A stretch of DNA of 64,000 bases, taken from NCBI GenBank assembly GCA_019638495.1, contig JAHBTQ010000012.1, forward strand, positions 1-64,000, in the 5' to 3' direction. Positions 36,806-47,058 of the stretch are shown here, one piece after another. The position numbers and the translations under genes were made by a program. The notes beneath the pieces are model-generated. The model saw only the letters and a program-made list of their open reading frames with translations, had not been told where the DNA came from and did not search any database. The stretch is from Taibaiella sp. Lineage in GTDB: Bacteria > Bacteroidota > Bacteroidia > Chitinophagales > Chitinophagaceae. How positions within the stretch are numbered: position 1 is the first letter of the stretch; each line of letters starts with the position of its first letter.

Positions 36806-39800
36806 ATGTTAGATATGACACGTATACTACGTTATCTCCTTTTATTTGTGTTTACGGGACTTTCCGGATATGTTTTTGCCCAGGGCGAAATAGCCGGAAA
36901 GGTGGTAGATGAAAAGAAAGAACCCCTATTGAGCGCGACCGTGCAGGTGTACCAGGGTGGAATTCTGAAGGGTGGAAATGTTACCGATTTTGACGGTAAC
37001 TACTCTGTAAAGCCCCTTGAACCAGGCTATTATGACGTTCTCGTTTCCTTTACCGGCTACGATTCTATGATGTTTACGAAAGTGATCGTTCAGCCGGGCG
37101 CAAGGACTACTCAGAACTTCCAGATGCAGCGTAAGTCGACAGTACTTGGCGGTAAGGAGGGAATTGTGATCAAGGCGTATAAGAAGCCGCTTGTAGACCA
37201 GGATAAGAGCGGTACTACCATTCTTACAGCAGAGGATATTAAAACCCTGCCTACTACCGAGGTGTCAGATGCCGTGGGTCTCGCTCCGGCGTTGTATCAG
37301 TCACAGCGTGGTAAAGGTGTAAACATCGGCGGTGCGCGTGGCTCTGGTACACTATACATCATTGACGGTGTGCAGGTGCAGAACATTGGCGAAGACGCTA
37401 ACACAGGTATCAACATGGCGCAAGGCGCTGTGGAGCAGATGGAGGTTATCACTTCCGGTATCCCGGCTAAATATGGTGACGTATCCGGTGGTGTGGTAAA
37501 CATCACTTCTCGCGGTGTTGCGCGTAAAACAACTGGTAGCGTTCGTTTTCAGCACTCTATCGATGGTTATAACAACAACCTCGGTTCATTCTCTGTAGCG
37601 GGTCCACTTTATAAAAAGCGTATTGACAGCGTAACGAAGAAACCGGTACTCGGTTTTGCACTTAGCGGTGACGTTTACAGCGACCACAACAGGTATCCTA
37701 CTTACGACAAGCAGTGGGTGGTTAAAGGCGACAAGCAAGCTGCAATGGAGCAGAACCCGCTTCGTATTCTTTCTGACAATGCAGGAAACAAGATTTACAA
37801 CTACGAGTCTAACTACATCACGTTCAAGGATATGGAGCAGAAGAAAATTCAGCCCCATAACACTACTAAAGAACTTCGTCTGAATGGTAAGCTGGACTAC
37901 CAGTTGACGGATAACCTGCGTGTTATAGCAGGAGGTATGGTCGATTATGTAGCAGATGACCAGTACTCTCGTACACTCAGCCTCATGTCTCCTCAGGGAA
38001 CAGTAAACCAAAAGTCGTTTACTGGTCGTGGTTTCGTGCGTTTCACACAGAAGTTCGGAAAGATCAATGACACATCTACCCGCAACAACATTATATCAAA
38101 TGCATTCTATAGCGTACAGGCCGACTGGCAACGTACAAGCCAGTGGAGCGACGACCCTCGCTTTAAGAAAGACTACTTCAAGTATGCATATGTAGGTAAG
38201 TTCACTCCGCGTGAGCGTAGGGATATTTACACTGTAAATACCGATTCCGTAAGCGGTCGCACAGCGGTGATCATGGCAGGTTCTCAGTCTACCGGTATCG
38301 ATTTCCACAGGAGCGAGACCAACCCGATTCTGGCCAACTACACAACTCAGTACTATAATTCATTGGAAGGCGGTGTGCCAAACAGCATACTGGAAATACA
38401 GGCAAACAATGCAATGGCGAATGGTGACATGCCACGTTCAACATACAGCTTCAACGGTGGCGGTCTGTTTGCTTCTCCGGGTACTTCTATTACCGGTTTC
38501 ACAAACTTCCTTTCTGACCAGTACGCCCTCGATGTTAATGCGTCATTCGATCTGCAGGCAGGGAAAACAAAGCACGCTATTGAATTCGGTTTGTATTACC
38601 AGCAGCGTATCATCAGGTCTTACACTGCTGCTGCAAACCTTGGTGGTACTCAGTCCATCTGGTCTCAGATGCGTAACCTGGTTAGCACAATTGACAACCA
38701 GAACCTGCGTCTTGACAAACAGCACCCAATCTTCCGCGTGAACGGTAAGGATTATACTTACCAACCGGACCTCAACAACCCTGGCCAAGGTACGTTCTAC
38801 GACAAGGCAACCGGTGCACAGGCAAACATCATCCCTGGCCCTGCTGATACTATTTATTATGCATTGGCAAACGTTAAGCAGTCTAACTTCGATAAGAACC
38901 TGAGGAAAAAGCTGGGTGTTGCAGATAACGCTGTGATCAATGTAGACGATATCGATCCTTCTCAGTTGTCACTTGATATGTTCTCAGCAGATGAGCTTCT
39001 GAACCTGAGCGGTAACGCATTCATTAACTACTGGGGTTACTCTTACACCGGTGGCAAGCAGACAGGTACTGTAAACTTCAACGACTTCTGGACTGCAAAA
39101 GATCAGAATGGCAACTTTACACGCCCGATAGGTGCATTTACTCCTACATACATCGCCGGTTATATCCAGGATAGGTTTGATTATAAGGACCTGCATTTTA
39201 ACATCGGTGTTCGTGTAGACCGTTACTCAGCAAACACTAAGGTGCTGAAAGATCCTTACTCGCTTTACCCTGTTACAACACTTGGTGAGGTGTCAGGTGC
39301 TACTAACTTCACTAATGGTGGTGCTCACCCGGCAAACGTTCCGAACGACGCCGTTGTTTACGTAAGCGACAACCAGTCTACATCGCCTTCTATCATTGGC
39401 TACCGTACCGGTACTACGTGGTATGACCCTACCGGTAAGGTGATCGAAGACCCAGCTGTCCTGAAGCAATACTCTGATGGCCGTGACCCTCAGCCTATGA
39501 TCCAGACTCAGTACAAGAACATAAAGATGACCGACAGCAACTTTAACCCTAACCTGTCATTTACTGACTATTCTCCGCAGGTTACAGTTATGCCGCGTAT
39601 CCAGTTCTCATTCCCGATATCTGACGTTGCGAATTTCTATGCACACTACGATATCTACGCACAGCGTCCATATCCTAACTCAATCGGATATGCAACAGCG
39701 TGGGATTACTATCAGCTATCTGCTGCTGCACCAACAGGTGTAATTGCAAATGCGAACCTGAGGTCACAGAAAACTTTTGACTACGAAGTTGGTTTCCAGC

Positions 39801-40654
39801 AGAAGTTGACAGACCATTCAGCGATCACAATCACTGCGTTCTACAAAGAGCGTAAGAACATGGTAAACATTGTTCCTTACCTGTTTGCTTATCCATATGG
39901 CTACCAGACTTACGGAAACCGCGACTTCTCTACTACAAAAGGTTCTACTGTTATGTATGACCTGCGTGCAACAAATCACCTGAAGATGCAGCTGTCTTAC
40001 ACGCTACAGTTTGCTGAGGGTACAGGTTCTTCTTACTCAGGCGGCCGTGGATTGTTGAGCACGCTGGTGAACGAAGGGTTCCCGAACCTGAGGTATGTTA
40101 CCAACCTGAACATCGACTCTCGTCACTACATCGCTGTTAACGCTGACTACCGCTATTTCGACGGAGAAGGTCCAACAATCAGGGGTAAGCACATACTGCA
40201 GAATGCAGGTGCTAACCTGATCCTTAAGACAAGGAGTGGTGAGCCATATACAAGGTACACAGACGCCCTGGGTCAGACAGTACTTGGTGGTGTGAACGGA
40301 GCAAGGCTTCCATGGCACTTCAATACCGACCTTCGTGTAGACAAGGATTTCGCACTGAAGTTTGGTAAGAAAGATAAGGATGCAGTTGAGGGTGTAAGGC
40401 CAAAACGTCCTAACTACCTGAAAGCATATGTAATGATCAACAACCTGCTGAATACAAGGGAAATTCTGGGTGTGTATGGCTTTACAGGTCGTACAGATGA
40501 CAACGGTTACCTGGTATCTTCTTTCGGACAGCAGTTCGTTCCGCAGCAGGTTAATCCACAGTCTTATATTGACCTTTATAAAATTTACCAGAACAACCCG
40601 GGATTCCTTAACTATGCCCGTACTATAAACTTCGGTCTTGAATTTAACTTCTAA
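36806..40654 (+). CDS. TonB-dependent receptor with carboxypeptidase-like regulatory domain
   Basis: About 1282 residues from ATG 36806 (36815 is equally possible); these starts give a signal peptide (MTRILRYLLLFVFTGLSGYV, cleavage at FAQ). Residues about 25-110 form a CarboxypepD_reg-like beta sandwich (GKVVDEKKEPLLSATVQVYQ). The plug follows with LPTTEVSDAVGLAPALYQSQ and IIDGVQVQNIG, then a long 22-stranded barrel ending in an aromatic strand (INFGLEFNF). It has no visible SusD partner. The next two genes are a large secreted protein and a PorV/PorQ-like barrel, a recurring Bacteroidetes trio, so it may take part in surface protein export or display rather than simple nutrient uptake. Confidence 0.9.
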   Translation: MLDMTRILRYLLLFVFTGLSGYVFAQGEIAGKVVDEKKEPLLSATVQVYQGGILKGGNVTDFDGNYSVKPLEPGYYDVLVSFTGYDSMMFTKVIVQPGARTTQNFQMQRKSTVLGGKEGIVIKAYKKPLVDQDKSGTTILTAEDIKTLPTTEVSDAVGLAPALYQSQRGKGVNIGGARGSGTLYIIDGVQVQNIGEDANTGINMAQGAVEQMEVITSGIPAKYGDVSGGVVNITSRGVARKTTGSVRFQHSIDGYNNNLGSFSVAGPLYKKRIDSVTKKPVLGFALSGDVYSDHNRYPTYDKQWVVKGDKQAAMEQNPLRILSDNAGNKIYNYESNYITFKDMEQKKIQPHNTTKELRLNGKLDYQLTDNLRVIAGGMVDYVADDQYSRTLSLMSPQGTVNQKSFTGRGFVRFTQKFGKINDTSTRNNIISNAFYSVQADWQRTSQWSDDPRFKKDYFKYAYVGKFTPRERRDIYTVNTDSVSGRTAVIMAGSQSTGIDFHRSETNPILANYTTQYYNSLEGGVPNSILEIQANNAMANGDMPRSTYSFNGGGLFASPGTSITGFTNFLSDQYALDVNASFDLQAGKTKHAIEFGLYYQQRIIRSYTAAANLGGTQSIWSQMRNLVSTIDNQNLRLDKQHPIFRVNGKDYTYQPDLNNPGQGTFYDKATGAQANIIPGPADTIYYALANVKQSNFDKNLRKKLGVADNAVINVDDIDPSQLSLDMFSADELLNLSGNAFINYWGYSYTGGKQTGTVNFNDFWTAKDQNGNFTRPIGAFTPTYIAGYIQDRFDYKDLHFNIGVRVDRYSANTKVLKDPYSLYPVTTLGEVSGATNFTNGGAHPANVPNDAVVYVSDNQSTSPSIIGYRTGTTWYDPTGKVIEDPAVLKQYSDGRDPQPMIQTQYKNIKMTDSNFNPNLSFTDYSPQVTVMPRIQFSFPISDVANFYAHYDIYAQRPYPNSIGYATAWDYYQLSAAAPTGVIANANLRSQKTFDYEVGFQQKLTDHSAITITAFYKERKNMVNIVPYLFAYPYGYQTYGNRDFSTTKGSTVMYDLRATNHLKMQLSYTLQFAEGTGSSYSGGRGLLSTLVNEGFPNLRYVTNLNIDSRHYIAVNADYRYFDGEGPTIRGKHILQNAGANLILKTRSGEPYTRYTDALGQTVLGGVNGARLPWHFNTDLRVDKDFALKFGKKDKDAVEGVRPKRPNYLKAYVMINNLLNTREILGVYGFTGRTDDNGYLVSSFGQQFVPQQVNPQSYIDLYKIYQNNPGFLNYARTINFGLEFNF

Positions 40655-40681
40655 TAATTACATACTATAACTATAAGGGTT

Positions 40682-43600
40682 ATGATTTTCGGAAATAAAA
40701 TACAGATTGTCAGCGCATTGCTTCTTGCAGCGTTGGGTCTTGGCAACAGTGCCAGCGCGCGTGAGAATGTGGGTGCCAAGCGACCAGCCAATTTGCAGCT
40801 AAAATCTACTGCGGCAGGTTGTCAGCCGGCAACGCAGGCTATAGACCTTGATATCAACAACGTGCGTGCCCGCCTTATGACAGGTGGCGACATGTGGTGG
40901 AACCAGAGCGGTGCCAGCCGTGCGGCTTATGAGATCCCGAAGGGGTCGGGTAAGCACTCACAGTTTGCCGCTTCGTGCTGGATTGGTGGTTATGACCAGC
41001 AGGGACAGCTAAAGGTTGCTGCGCAGACATATCGCCAGGATGGTAACGACTATTGGCCGGGTGCCCTCGAAAGCGATGGTACTATCACCTCTGATATGTG
41101 CCAGGCCTGGGATAAGTTCTGGAAAGTAGATCGTGCCACCATCAAGCGTTTCGTACAGGCATATAAGACCGGGGGTGACCTGAAGTCTGCAGACTTTGAC
41201 GCGATCAACCAGTGGCCTGCGACGGGTAATAACAACGTAATAGGCCAACAAAACATAAAGATTACGCTGAACCCTTCACACACTTACGCACCGTTCGTAG
41301 ACATTAATGGTGATGGCAAGTATCAGCCTGACCAGGGTGACTATCCGGATATCGTTGGTGACCAATACATTTGGTGGGTATTCAACGATGCCGGTAACGT
41401 TAAACAACAGTCGCTCACTGCAGCCATGGGTGTTGAAGTTCAGACAAGTGCATTTGCGTATGCAACGCAGGACTTCCTGAACAATGCCACATTCTGTAAC
41501 TATCGCGTTATCAATCGCGGACCACTTACAATCGACAGTACTTACATCGCTGTGTGGGATGACCTTGACCTTGGTTACTACCTGGATGACTTTATCGGTT
41601 GTGACACCAGCAGGGGCCTTGGTATCTCTTACAATGCTACTAATAACGATGGTCAGGCGGCAGGTAACCCGCTCAACAGCTATGGCCTGAATCCTCCTCA
41701 GGTTGGTCTGGATTATTTCCAGGGTCCTAAGCGCACCATTAAGGTAAATGGCAGGGACACAATTGAGCAGCTGAAGATGACAAACTTCACTTACTACAAT
41801 AATGACCCGAGTATCATTGGTAACCCTAATAACGGTATACAGATCTATTATTACATGACTGGTTCTATCAGGAATGGTGAGCGTTTCTCTTATGACTTCA
41901 CTGGTCCTGGTACTCCTTCAAAGGGTTATGGCGCCGGTCCGGTTTCGAACTTCGTATTCTGGGGCGATCCGGGAGACAATACACAATGGTCTGAATGTGC
42001 TTGTAACAACAACCCCGGTGACAGGCGCTTCGTGTTCTCTTCTGGTCCATTCCAGTTGAGGCCAGGTGCTATCAACGATATCACTTTTGGTTGTGTTTGG
42101 GCTGCAGGTCAGGGCGGTTGTCCTAATGCAAACTTCAAGACGATAAAGAACATTGACGACGGTGCCCAGGCGCTATTCGACAACAAATTCAAAACTGTAG
42201 AAGGTCCTGAAGCACCAAGACTGGTTGTAAGGGAACTGGATCGCAAGCTGGTATTCTACCTGGTGAATGACTACGGTAGCAATAACTTTGGCGAGAACTA
42301 TGGTAGGTCCGATGGTGCCTATAACGACTCGTTGTTGTATCACCAGTTCGTAGTTAAATCGAAAGGTGTAAGTACGGATTCTCTTTACAAATTCCAGGGT
42401 TATAGGGTATTCCAGCTTGCTAATAGCCAGGTTACACCTGCTGAGATCTTCGATCCGAACACTGGTGAAGTGGATAACAGCAAGGCAATTGAAGTTTTCC
42501 AGTGCGACGTTGCAGATAGTGTATCTCAGATCGTGAACTATGTGAAGAATGTACCTGTCAGCGATACTACTAATATTGCTCAGATAAAGGTTATCGGTAA
42601 GGACAGTGGCATCGTACACAGCTTCCAGCTTACACAGGATGCCTTCGCTACCGGAAACGACAAGCGTTTTGTAAACTACCGCAACTACTACTTTACTGCT
42701 GTTGCATATGCTTATAATAACTTCCAGAGTTTTGATCCGAGGAACACGGTATCTACACAAGACGTGCCTTACCTTGGTAGCGCACACTCTGCAGGAGGTA
42801 ATGAGATCAAAGTGGTTGCAGCACTTCCTAATCCGGCGAACGGCGCAATGGGTACCGTGCTTAACTCAGAATACGGAGACGGTGTTGTAATTAAGCGTAT
42901 TCAGGGTACTGGTAATGGCGGCAATGAAGTTCAGCTCGACGAAGAATCTGAAAAGATTGCCCTCGAAACAGGTGTTGTTTCTCAGCCAACATATATGCAG
43001 GGTATGGGCCCTATCGATGTTAAGGTTATTGATCCGGTGAAGGTTGCCGGCATGGATTGGGTACTTCAGATACATGGTGCAATGAACACTGCAGAACAGG
43101 ATGGCTTGCAGAACACGGCTACATGGGAACTTACAGGATATAATGATGCTGGTGGTACCACTAAGATCTACAGTGAGCGCGACCTGAGCCTGCTGAATGA
43201 GCAGATTCTTGCAGATTACGGTATCGCAGTTTCATTGAAGCAAGTTTCTGCCCCTGGTACAAACGCTGTGGCAACTAAGAATGGCTACATCACATCTGAC
43301 GTGTCTTTCAACGATGCTTCTCAGCCATGGTTGTGGGGCGTTACTGACCAGTCAGACAGTAGCTTTGCTAACTGGTTGCGTGCCGGTGCAAATGGAGCCT
43401 TTGACGCGCCATCGCCTACAAATCCATGTAGCTTCAATGACAACAAGATAGGTGCGAACTTTATCGATCCTAAGGCGTTCTTCGGAAACATGTTCTCTAA
43501 CTTCACTCCGGTTAAGTCGTCATGGGGACCATATGGTCTTGCAGCTTACTTCTTTAATCCTGGAAGCTACAACACAACTACTAAGGATGTGAGGACTTTT

Positions 43601-44728
43601 GTTTGTGGTCATCACCCTGCTGCGTTTAACTTCACTACTATCAATCAGTTTAAGCCACTGAATGACGTTGACCTAGTTTTCACCAACGATATGACGCAGT
43701 GGACTCGTTGCGCTGTTCTGGAAATGCAGGAGGATAAGGATCTGGCTGAAAACAGTGGTGATAAGTTCTTCACAAGGAAGCACAGGAGCTGGAACAAGGA
43801 GTTCAACTCTGACGGTTCTATCAAGTACTCGGATAAGGAAGGTGACGACGGTATGTCATGGTTCCCTGGTTATGCGATTGACCAGAACACGGGCGAGCGT
43901 TTGAATATCGTGTTTGGCGAAGATTCATATCTGTCTAAAGACAACGGCAATGACATGTTGTGGAATCCATCAGCACCATTGGCGGGAACAAATGGCTTCA
44001 ATACTTTCGATGGTTCTATAATCTTTGGCGGTAAGCATTATGTATATGTTCTGGGTAGCAAGTATGACAGCTGTAAAGGTTTTACAGAGGCGCTGGCTAA
44101 GGTTGGTACAAACGTGCCACTGCACAGGGCTGCATTCCTTGATTTCCGTTGGGTTGGTTTGCCAATGACAAACCCTAACGTCAAGATGCTTTCAATGAAG
44201 GATGGTTACATCCCTACCAAGACTCGCTTGAGGTTCCGCGTAGACAGGCCATATGCTGCATATGCGGCTACAGACCCTGCGTCTAACTTCGTAAAGCCGG
44301 GTACAGCCCTGGTAGCCGGTGAGGAAACAAACCCTTACTACACGTTCAGCACTAAGGAGTTGACGCCATCAAAACTTTCGGATACTACTAACCGCAATAA
44401 GCTGTTGACGAGGATACATGCTGTGCCGAACCCATACTATGGTTATTCAGGGTATGAGAAGTCTGGTAGCCGCTTTGATACCAGGGTAAGGATCATCAAC
44501 CTGCCTGCAAGAGCGTCAGTACGCATTTATTCACTCGATGGTACGCTGGTTAGGTCACTTTCTAAGAGCGATCCGAATACTTCGTATCTTGATTGGGATA
44601 TACGCAATGCTGCAGGCCTGCCGATAGCAAGCGGTATGTACCTGATACATGTAAATGCAGAAGGAATTGGTGAGACTGTTATTAAATGGTTTGGTTCACT
44701 TCGTCCACTGGATATTACGCAATACTAA
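40682..44728 (+). CDS. Large secreted protein, probable T9SS-linked
   Basis: 1348 residues with a signal peptide (MIFGNKIQIVSALLLAALGL, cleavage near SASA). The body has many Asp/Asn/Gly-rich loops, such as DINGDGKYQPDQGDYPD (calcium-binding-like, about residue 205), and no recognised enzyme motif. The C-terminal end resembles a FlgD-type or T9SS-like Ig fold: VPNPYYGYSGYE, RIINLPARASVRIYSLDGT, ASGMYLIHVNAEG, then a short tail. It begins 27 bp after the receptor gene. A hairpin with a UUCG loop follows. Function unknown; the surroundings suggest a surface-exposed component. Confidence 0.75.
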   Translation: MIFGNKIQIVSALLLAALGLGNSASARENVGAKRPANLQLKSTAAGCQPATQAIDLDINNVRARLMTGGDMWWNQSGASRAAYEIPKGSGKHSQFAASCWIGGYDQQGQLKVAAQTYRQDGNDYWPGALESDGTITSDMCQAWDKFWKVDRATIKRFVQAYKTGGDLKSADFDAINQWPATGNNNVIGQQNIKITLNPSHTYAPFVDINGDGKYQPDQGDYPDIVGDQYIWWVFNDAGNVKQQSLTAAMGVEVQTSAFAYATQDFLNNATFCNYRVINRGPLTIDSTYIAVWDDLDLGYYLDDFIGCDTSRGLGISYNATNNDGQAAGNPLNSYGLNPPQVGLDYFQGPKRTIKVNGRDTIEQLKMTNFTYYNNDPSIIGNPNNGIQIYYYMTGSIRNGERFSYDFTGPGTPSKGYGAGPVSNFVFWGDPGDNTQWSECACNNNPGDRRFVFSSGPFQLRPGAINDITFGCVWAAGQGGCPNANFKTIKNIDDGAQALFDNKFKTVEGPEAPRLVVRELDRKLVFYLVNDYGSNNFGENYGRSDGAYNDSLLYHQFVVKSKGVSTDSLYKFQGYRVFQLANSQVTPAEIFDPNTGEVDNSKAIEVFQCDVADSVSQIVNYVKNVPVSDTTNIAQIKVIGKDSGIVHSFQLTQDAFATGNDKRFVNYRNYYFTAVAYAYNNFQSFDPRNTVSTQDVPYLGSAHSAGGNEIKVVAALPNPANGAMGTVLNSEYGDGVVIKRIQGTGNGGNEVQLDEESEKIALETGVVSQPTYMQGMGPIDVKVIDPVKVAGMDWVLQIHGAMNTAEQDGLQNTATWELTGYNDAGGTTKIYSERDLSLLNEQILADYGIAVSLKQVSAPGTNAVATKNGYITSDVSFNDASQPWLWGVTDQSDSSFANWLRAGANGAFDAPSPTNPCSFNDNKIGANFIDPKAFFGNMFSNFTPVKSSWGPYGLAAYFFNPGSYNTTTKDVRTFVCGHHPAAFNFTTINQFKPLNDVDLVFTNDMTQWTRCAVLEMQEDKDLAENSGDKFFTRKHRSWNKEFNSDGSIKYSDKEGDDGMSWFPGYAIDQNTGERLNIVFGEDSYLSKDNGNDMLWNPSAPLAGTNGFNTFDGSIIFGGKHYVYVLGSKYDSCKGFTEALAKVGTNVPLHRAAFLDFRWVGLPMTNPNVKMLSMKDGYIPTKTRLRFRVDRPYAAYAATDPASNFVKPGTALVAGEETNPYYTFSTKELTPSKLSDTTNRNKLLTRIHAVPNPYYGYSGYEKSGSRFDTRVRIINLPARASVRIYSLDGTLVRSLSKSDPNTSYLDWDIRNAAGLPIASGMYLIHVNAEGIGETVIKWFGSLRPLDITQY

Positions 44729-44737
44729 TTTGAATCT

Positions 44738-44763
44738 TATTCCGGGCGGTTCGCCGTCCGGAA
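44738..44763 (+). other. UUCG-capped hairpin between two operon genes
   Basis: An 11-bp stem with one G-T pair and a TTCG loop (44749-44752), without a following T run. Placed between the secreted protein and PorV/PorQ-like genes, it is more likely an mRNA stability or partial-termination element than a full terminator. Confidence 0.6.
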
Positions 44764-44790
44764 TCTTAAATACTATTATTTCAGAGAAAT

Positions 44791-45873
44791 ATGAAAAAGC
44801 ATTCAATAAAGTCTTTTGTTGCACTCTGTGCCCTCGCTGCATCATATAGCTCCTTTGCCGGAAACAAGGACCGTTCTGGTCAGGCCGGTGCTCCGGAGCT
44901 GATGATCAATCCATGGGCAAGGACAACTGGTGTTTTTGGCCTGAATGTATCACACGTGGCAGGAATGGAGGCAATGAAGTCTAATATTGCCGGTCTGGCA
45001 CAGACCAACCAGACTGAGGTAGGGTTGTCCAGGGGCCAATATCTGAGTGGCACAAATATCAGTCTCAACACGATTGGCTTGAGCCAGAAGTTGGGCGAGG
45101 CTGGTGTGATTGGCGTGACCCTCAACTCCATGAACTTTGGAGAGATCACAACTACAGATTTTGACAATCCGGAAGGTGTCGGAAGTTATCGTCCTCAGTT
45201 CCTGAACATACAGCTCGGTTACGCAAAGCAGTTCTCATCGCATGTAAATGCCGGTGCGGCCATGACCTACGTTTCAGAGCAAGTAGGTAATATTGGGGCA
45301 CTGGGTATTGCGTTCGAAGGTGGTATCCAATATCACACCGGAAAGAAGGATAATTTCCATTTTGGTATTACGCTCCGTAACCTGGGAAGTAATATGCGTT
45401 TCACGGGTACCGGTTTCGCAGTAAATGGAGAAAAGCCTCAGAGCTCACCTTCATTCGTGGTGTCGCAAACATACCCTGCTGACAAATTTTCGATGCCAAC
45501 TTATTTGAATTTTGGCGCATCTTACGATTTTTACCTTGATGAGCATCACCTGGCTAGTGCGGATAGCACACCTAAGCACAGGCTTACAGCCATGGGAAAT
45601 TTCCAGTCAAACTCGTTCAATAATGACTACCTGGGTCTGGGAGCAGAGTATGCTTTCCGCGAGATGTTTATGGTTCGTGCAGGCTATCGTTACGAAAAAG
45701 GAATCATGAGCGATGCTAACTCTACCACGATGTATACTGGTGTAGCTGTTGGTGCAACTGCTCAGAAGCGACTTGGTGAGAACGGGCCAATGGTTTCGTT
45801 GGACTACTCTTTCCGTCCTACTAAGAAGCCAGCTAATGGTGTTCATATGATTACGCTGCGGATGACCCGCTAA
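44791..45873 (+). CDS. PorV/PorQ family outer-membrane protein
   Basis: 360 residues with a signal peptide (MKKHSIKSFVALCALAASYS, cleavage near SSFAG). The N-terminal region NPWARTTGVFGLNVSHVAGM, followed by EAMKSNIAGLA and a FadL-like series of amphipathic strands ending in ITLRMTR, matches the PorV/PorQ family. PorV is a shuttle of the type IX secretion system that carries cargo to the attachment complex; PorQ-like members take part in related steps. The gene is 62 bp after the large secreted protein gene, which may be its cargo. A terminator follows. Confidence 0.85.
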   Translation: MKKHSIKSFVALCALAASYSSFAGNKDRSGQAGAPELMINPWARTTGVFGLNVSHVAGMEAMKSNIAGLAQTNQTEVGLSRGQYLSGTNISLNTIGLSQKLGEAGVIGVTLNSMNFGEITTTDFDNPEGVGSYRPQFLNIQLGYAKQFSSHVNAGAAMTYVSEQVGNIGALGIAFEGGIQYHTGKKDNFHFGITLRNLGSNMRFTGTGFAVNGEKPQSSPSFVVSQTYPADKFSMPTYLNFGASYDFYLDEHHLASADSTPKHRLTAMGNFQSNSFNNDYLGLGAEYAFREMFMVRAGYRYEKGIMSDANSTTMYTGVAVGATAQKRLGENGPMVSLDYSFRPTKKPANGVHMITLRMTR

Positions 45874-45898
45874 AATATTTTTTTGTATTTTTACGTAG

Positions 45899-45936
45899 CA
45901 ACGCTTCTGTCTCACAGAGGCGTTGTCCTTTTTTTT
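45899..45936 (+). terminator. Terminator of the receptor/secreted protein/PorV-like operon
   Basis: An 11-bp stem (45899-45909 and 45915-45925, one G-T pair) followed by TCCTTTTTTTT. Confidence 0.88.
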
Positions 45937-45958
45937 ACTAATTAAATGAATTTGAACA

Positions 45959-46432
45959 ATGTCTGATCTGAATTATCTAACAAAGGAGACGCTGGCGCAG
46001 ATGAAAGATGAACTTAACAAGTTGAAGACTTCCGGCAGGGCTGAAATAGCCCGTCAGATAGCTGAAGCTAGGGAAAAAGGCGACCTTAAAGAGAATGCAG
46101 AATATGACGCTGCCAAAGAGGCCCAGGGGCATCATGAGGCACGTATTGCGCAGCTGGAGTCTGCTATTGTTTCGGCGCGTGTTATCGAGGCAAAAGATAT
46201 TGACACCAGCAAAGTTTCTATTCTTAGCAAGGTAACGGTGACCCATCTGGGTAACAAGAAGACTTTTGTATACCAGATCGTGTCTGAAAAGGAGGCGGAT
46301 CTGAAACTCGGGAAGATATCGGTGACATCTCCGATTGGTAAGGGTTTATTGGGCAAACATGTAGGAGAAATAGCGGAGGTTACCGCTCCCAGCGGTACTT
46401 TTAAATTTAAGGTTGAGAATATTACTATATAA
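45959..46432 (+). CDS. greA: Transcription elongation factor GreA
   Basis: 157 residues, normal length. N-terminal antiparallel coiled coil with the acidic tip GDLKENAEYDAAKEAQG (about 41-57) that reaches the RNA polymerase active site and triggers transcript cleavage; C-terminal FKBP-like domain ending in SPIGKGLLGKHVGE and APSGTFKFKVENI. Its stop codon overlaps the ATG of the HIT gene by 1 bp, so both are co-translated. Confidence 0.96.
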   Translation: MSDLNYLTKETLAQMKDELNKLKTSGRAEIARQIAEAREKGDLKENAEYDAAKEAQGHHEARIAQLESAIVSARVIEAKDIDTSKVSILSKVTVTHLGNKKTFVYQIVSEKEADLKLGKISVTSPIGKGLLGKHVGEIAEVTAPSGTFKFKVENITI

Positions 46433-46833
46433 TGGCCACGATCTTTTCCAAAATCATTTCGGGTGAGATTCCGGGTTATAAGATCGCGGAGAACGATAGA
46501 TTTTATGCCTTCCTGGATATTTTCCCTCTGCGCGAGGGGCATGTGCTTGTTGTTCCCAAAGTAGAGACCGACAAGTTTTTTGATCTGACGGATGACTTTC
46601 TTGGTGAGTTCCTGTTGTTTGCCCGACCGATAGCCAAAGCGATCGAAGCATGTTTTCCGTGTAACCGATGTGGCATCAGTGTTGTTGGTCTTGAAGTGCC
46701 TCATGCTCACATGCACCTCGTGCCGATAGATAGTGCTGATGATTTAAATTTCACTCGGCCAAAATTGAAGGTCTCGCCGGAAGAAATGCAGAGCATTCAG
46801 ATGCGTCTTGTTGATGCACTACGCAAACAATAA
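46432..46833 (+). CDS. HIT family nucleotide hydrolase
   Basis: 133 residues. Histidine triad HAHMHLVPI at about residues 87-95, and the N-terminal FSKIISGEIPGYKIAENDR typical of the HinT/PKCI group. These enzymes hydrolyse nucleoside phosphoramidates or adenylated compounds. Coupled to greA through a TAATG overlap, an arrangement common in Bacteroidetes. Confidence 0.92.
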   Translation: MATIFSKIISGEIPGYKIAENDRFYAFLDIFPLREGHVLVVPKVETDKFFDLTDDFLGEFLLFARPIAKAIEACFPCNRCGISVVGLEVPHAHMHLVPIDSADDLNFTRPKLKVSPEEMQSIQMRLVDALRKQ

Positions 46834-47058
46834 TAGGTATCTGTTCCTGATTTTCAATCGGAAATTCTCGTTCAGGATTACAGCCTGATATTCCTTTTTT
46901 CCGTGCGGCAATCTCATTTTCATTGGGAGTCATTGTGAAGTCGTTGCAGCTGAAGTTTCCAGGGCGGATTAGTCTTTGGTGGATACCGGCAGAATAGGGC
47001 AGGGCAGAAATAACACAGAGGTAGGGTGCGTCGTTTGGGACTACACGTGCCAATAAGT

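Noticed and set aside
46751..47053. A 100-codon minus-strand frame between the HIT and WecA-like genes.
   Set aside because: It overlaps the HIT gene and shows no recognised family; could be a remnant but cannot be supported.
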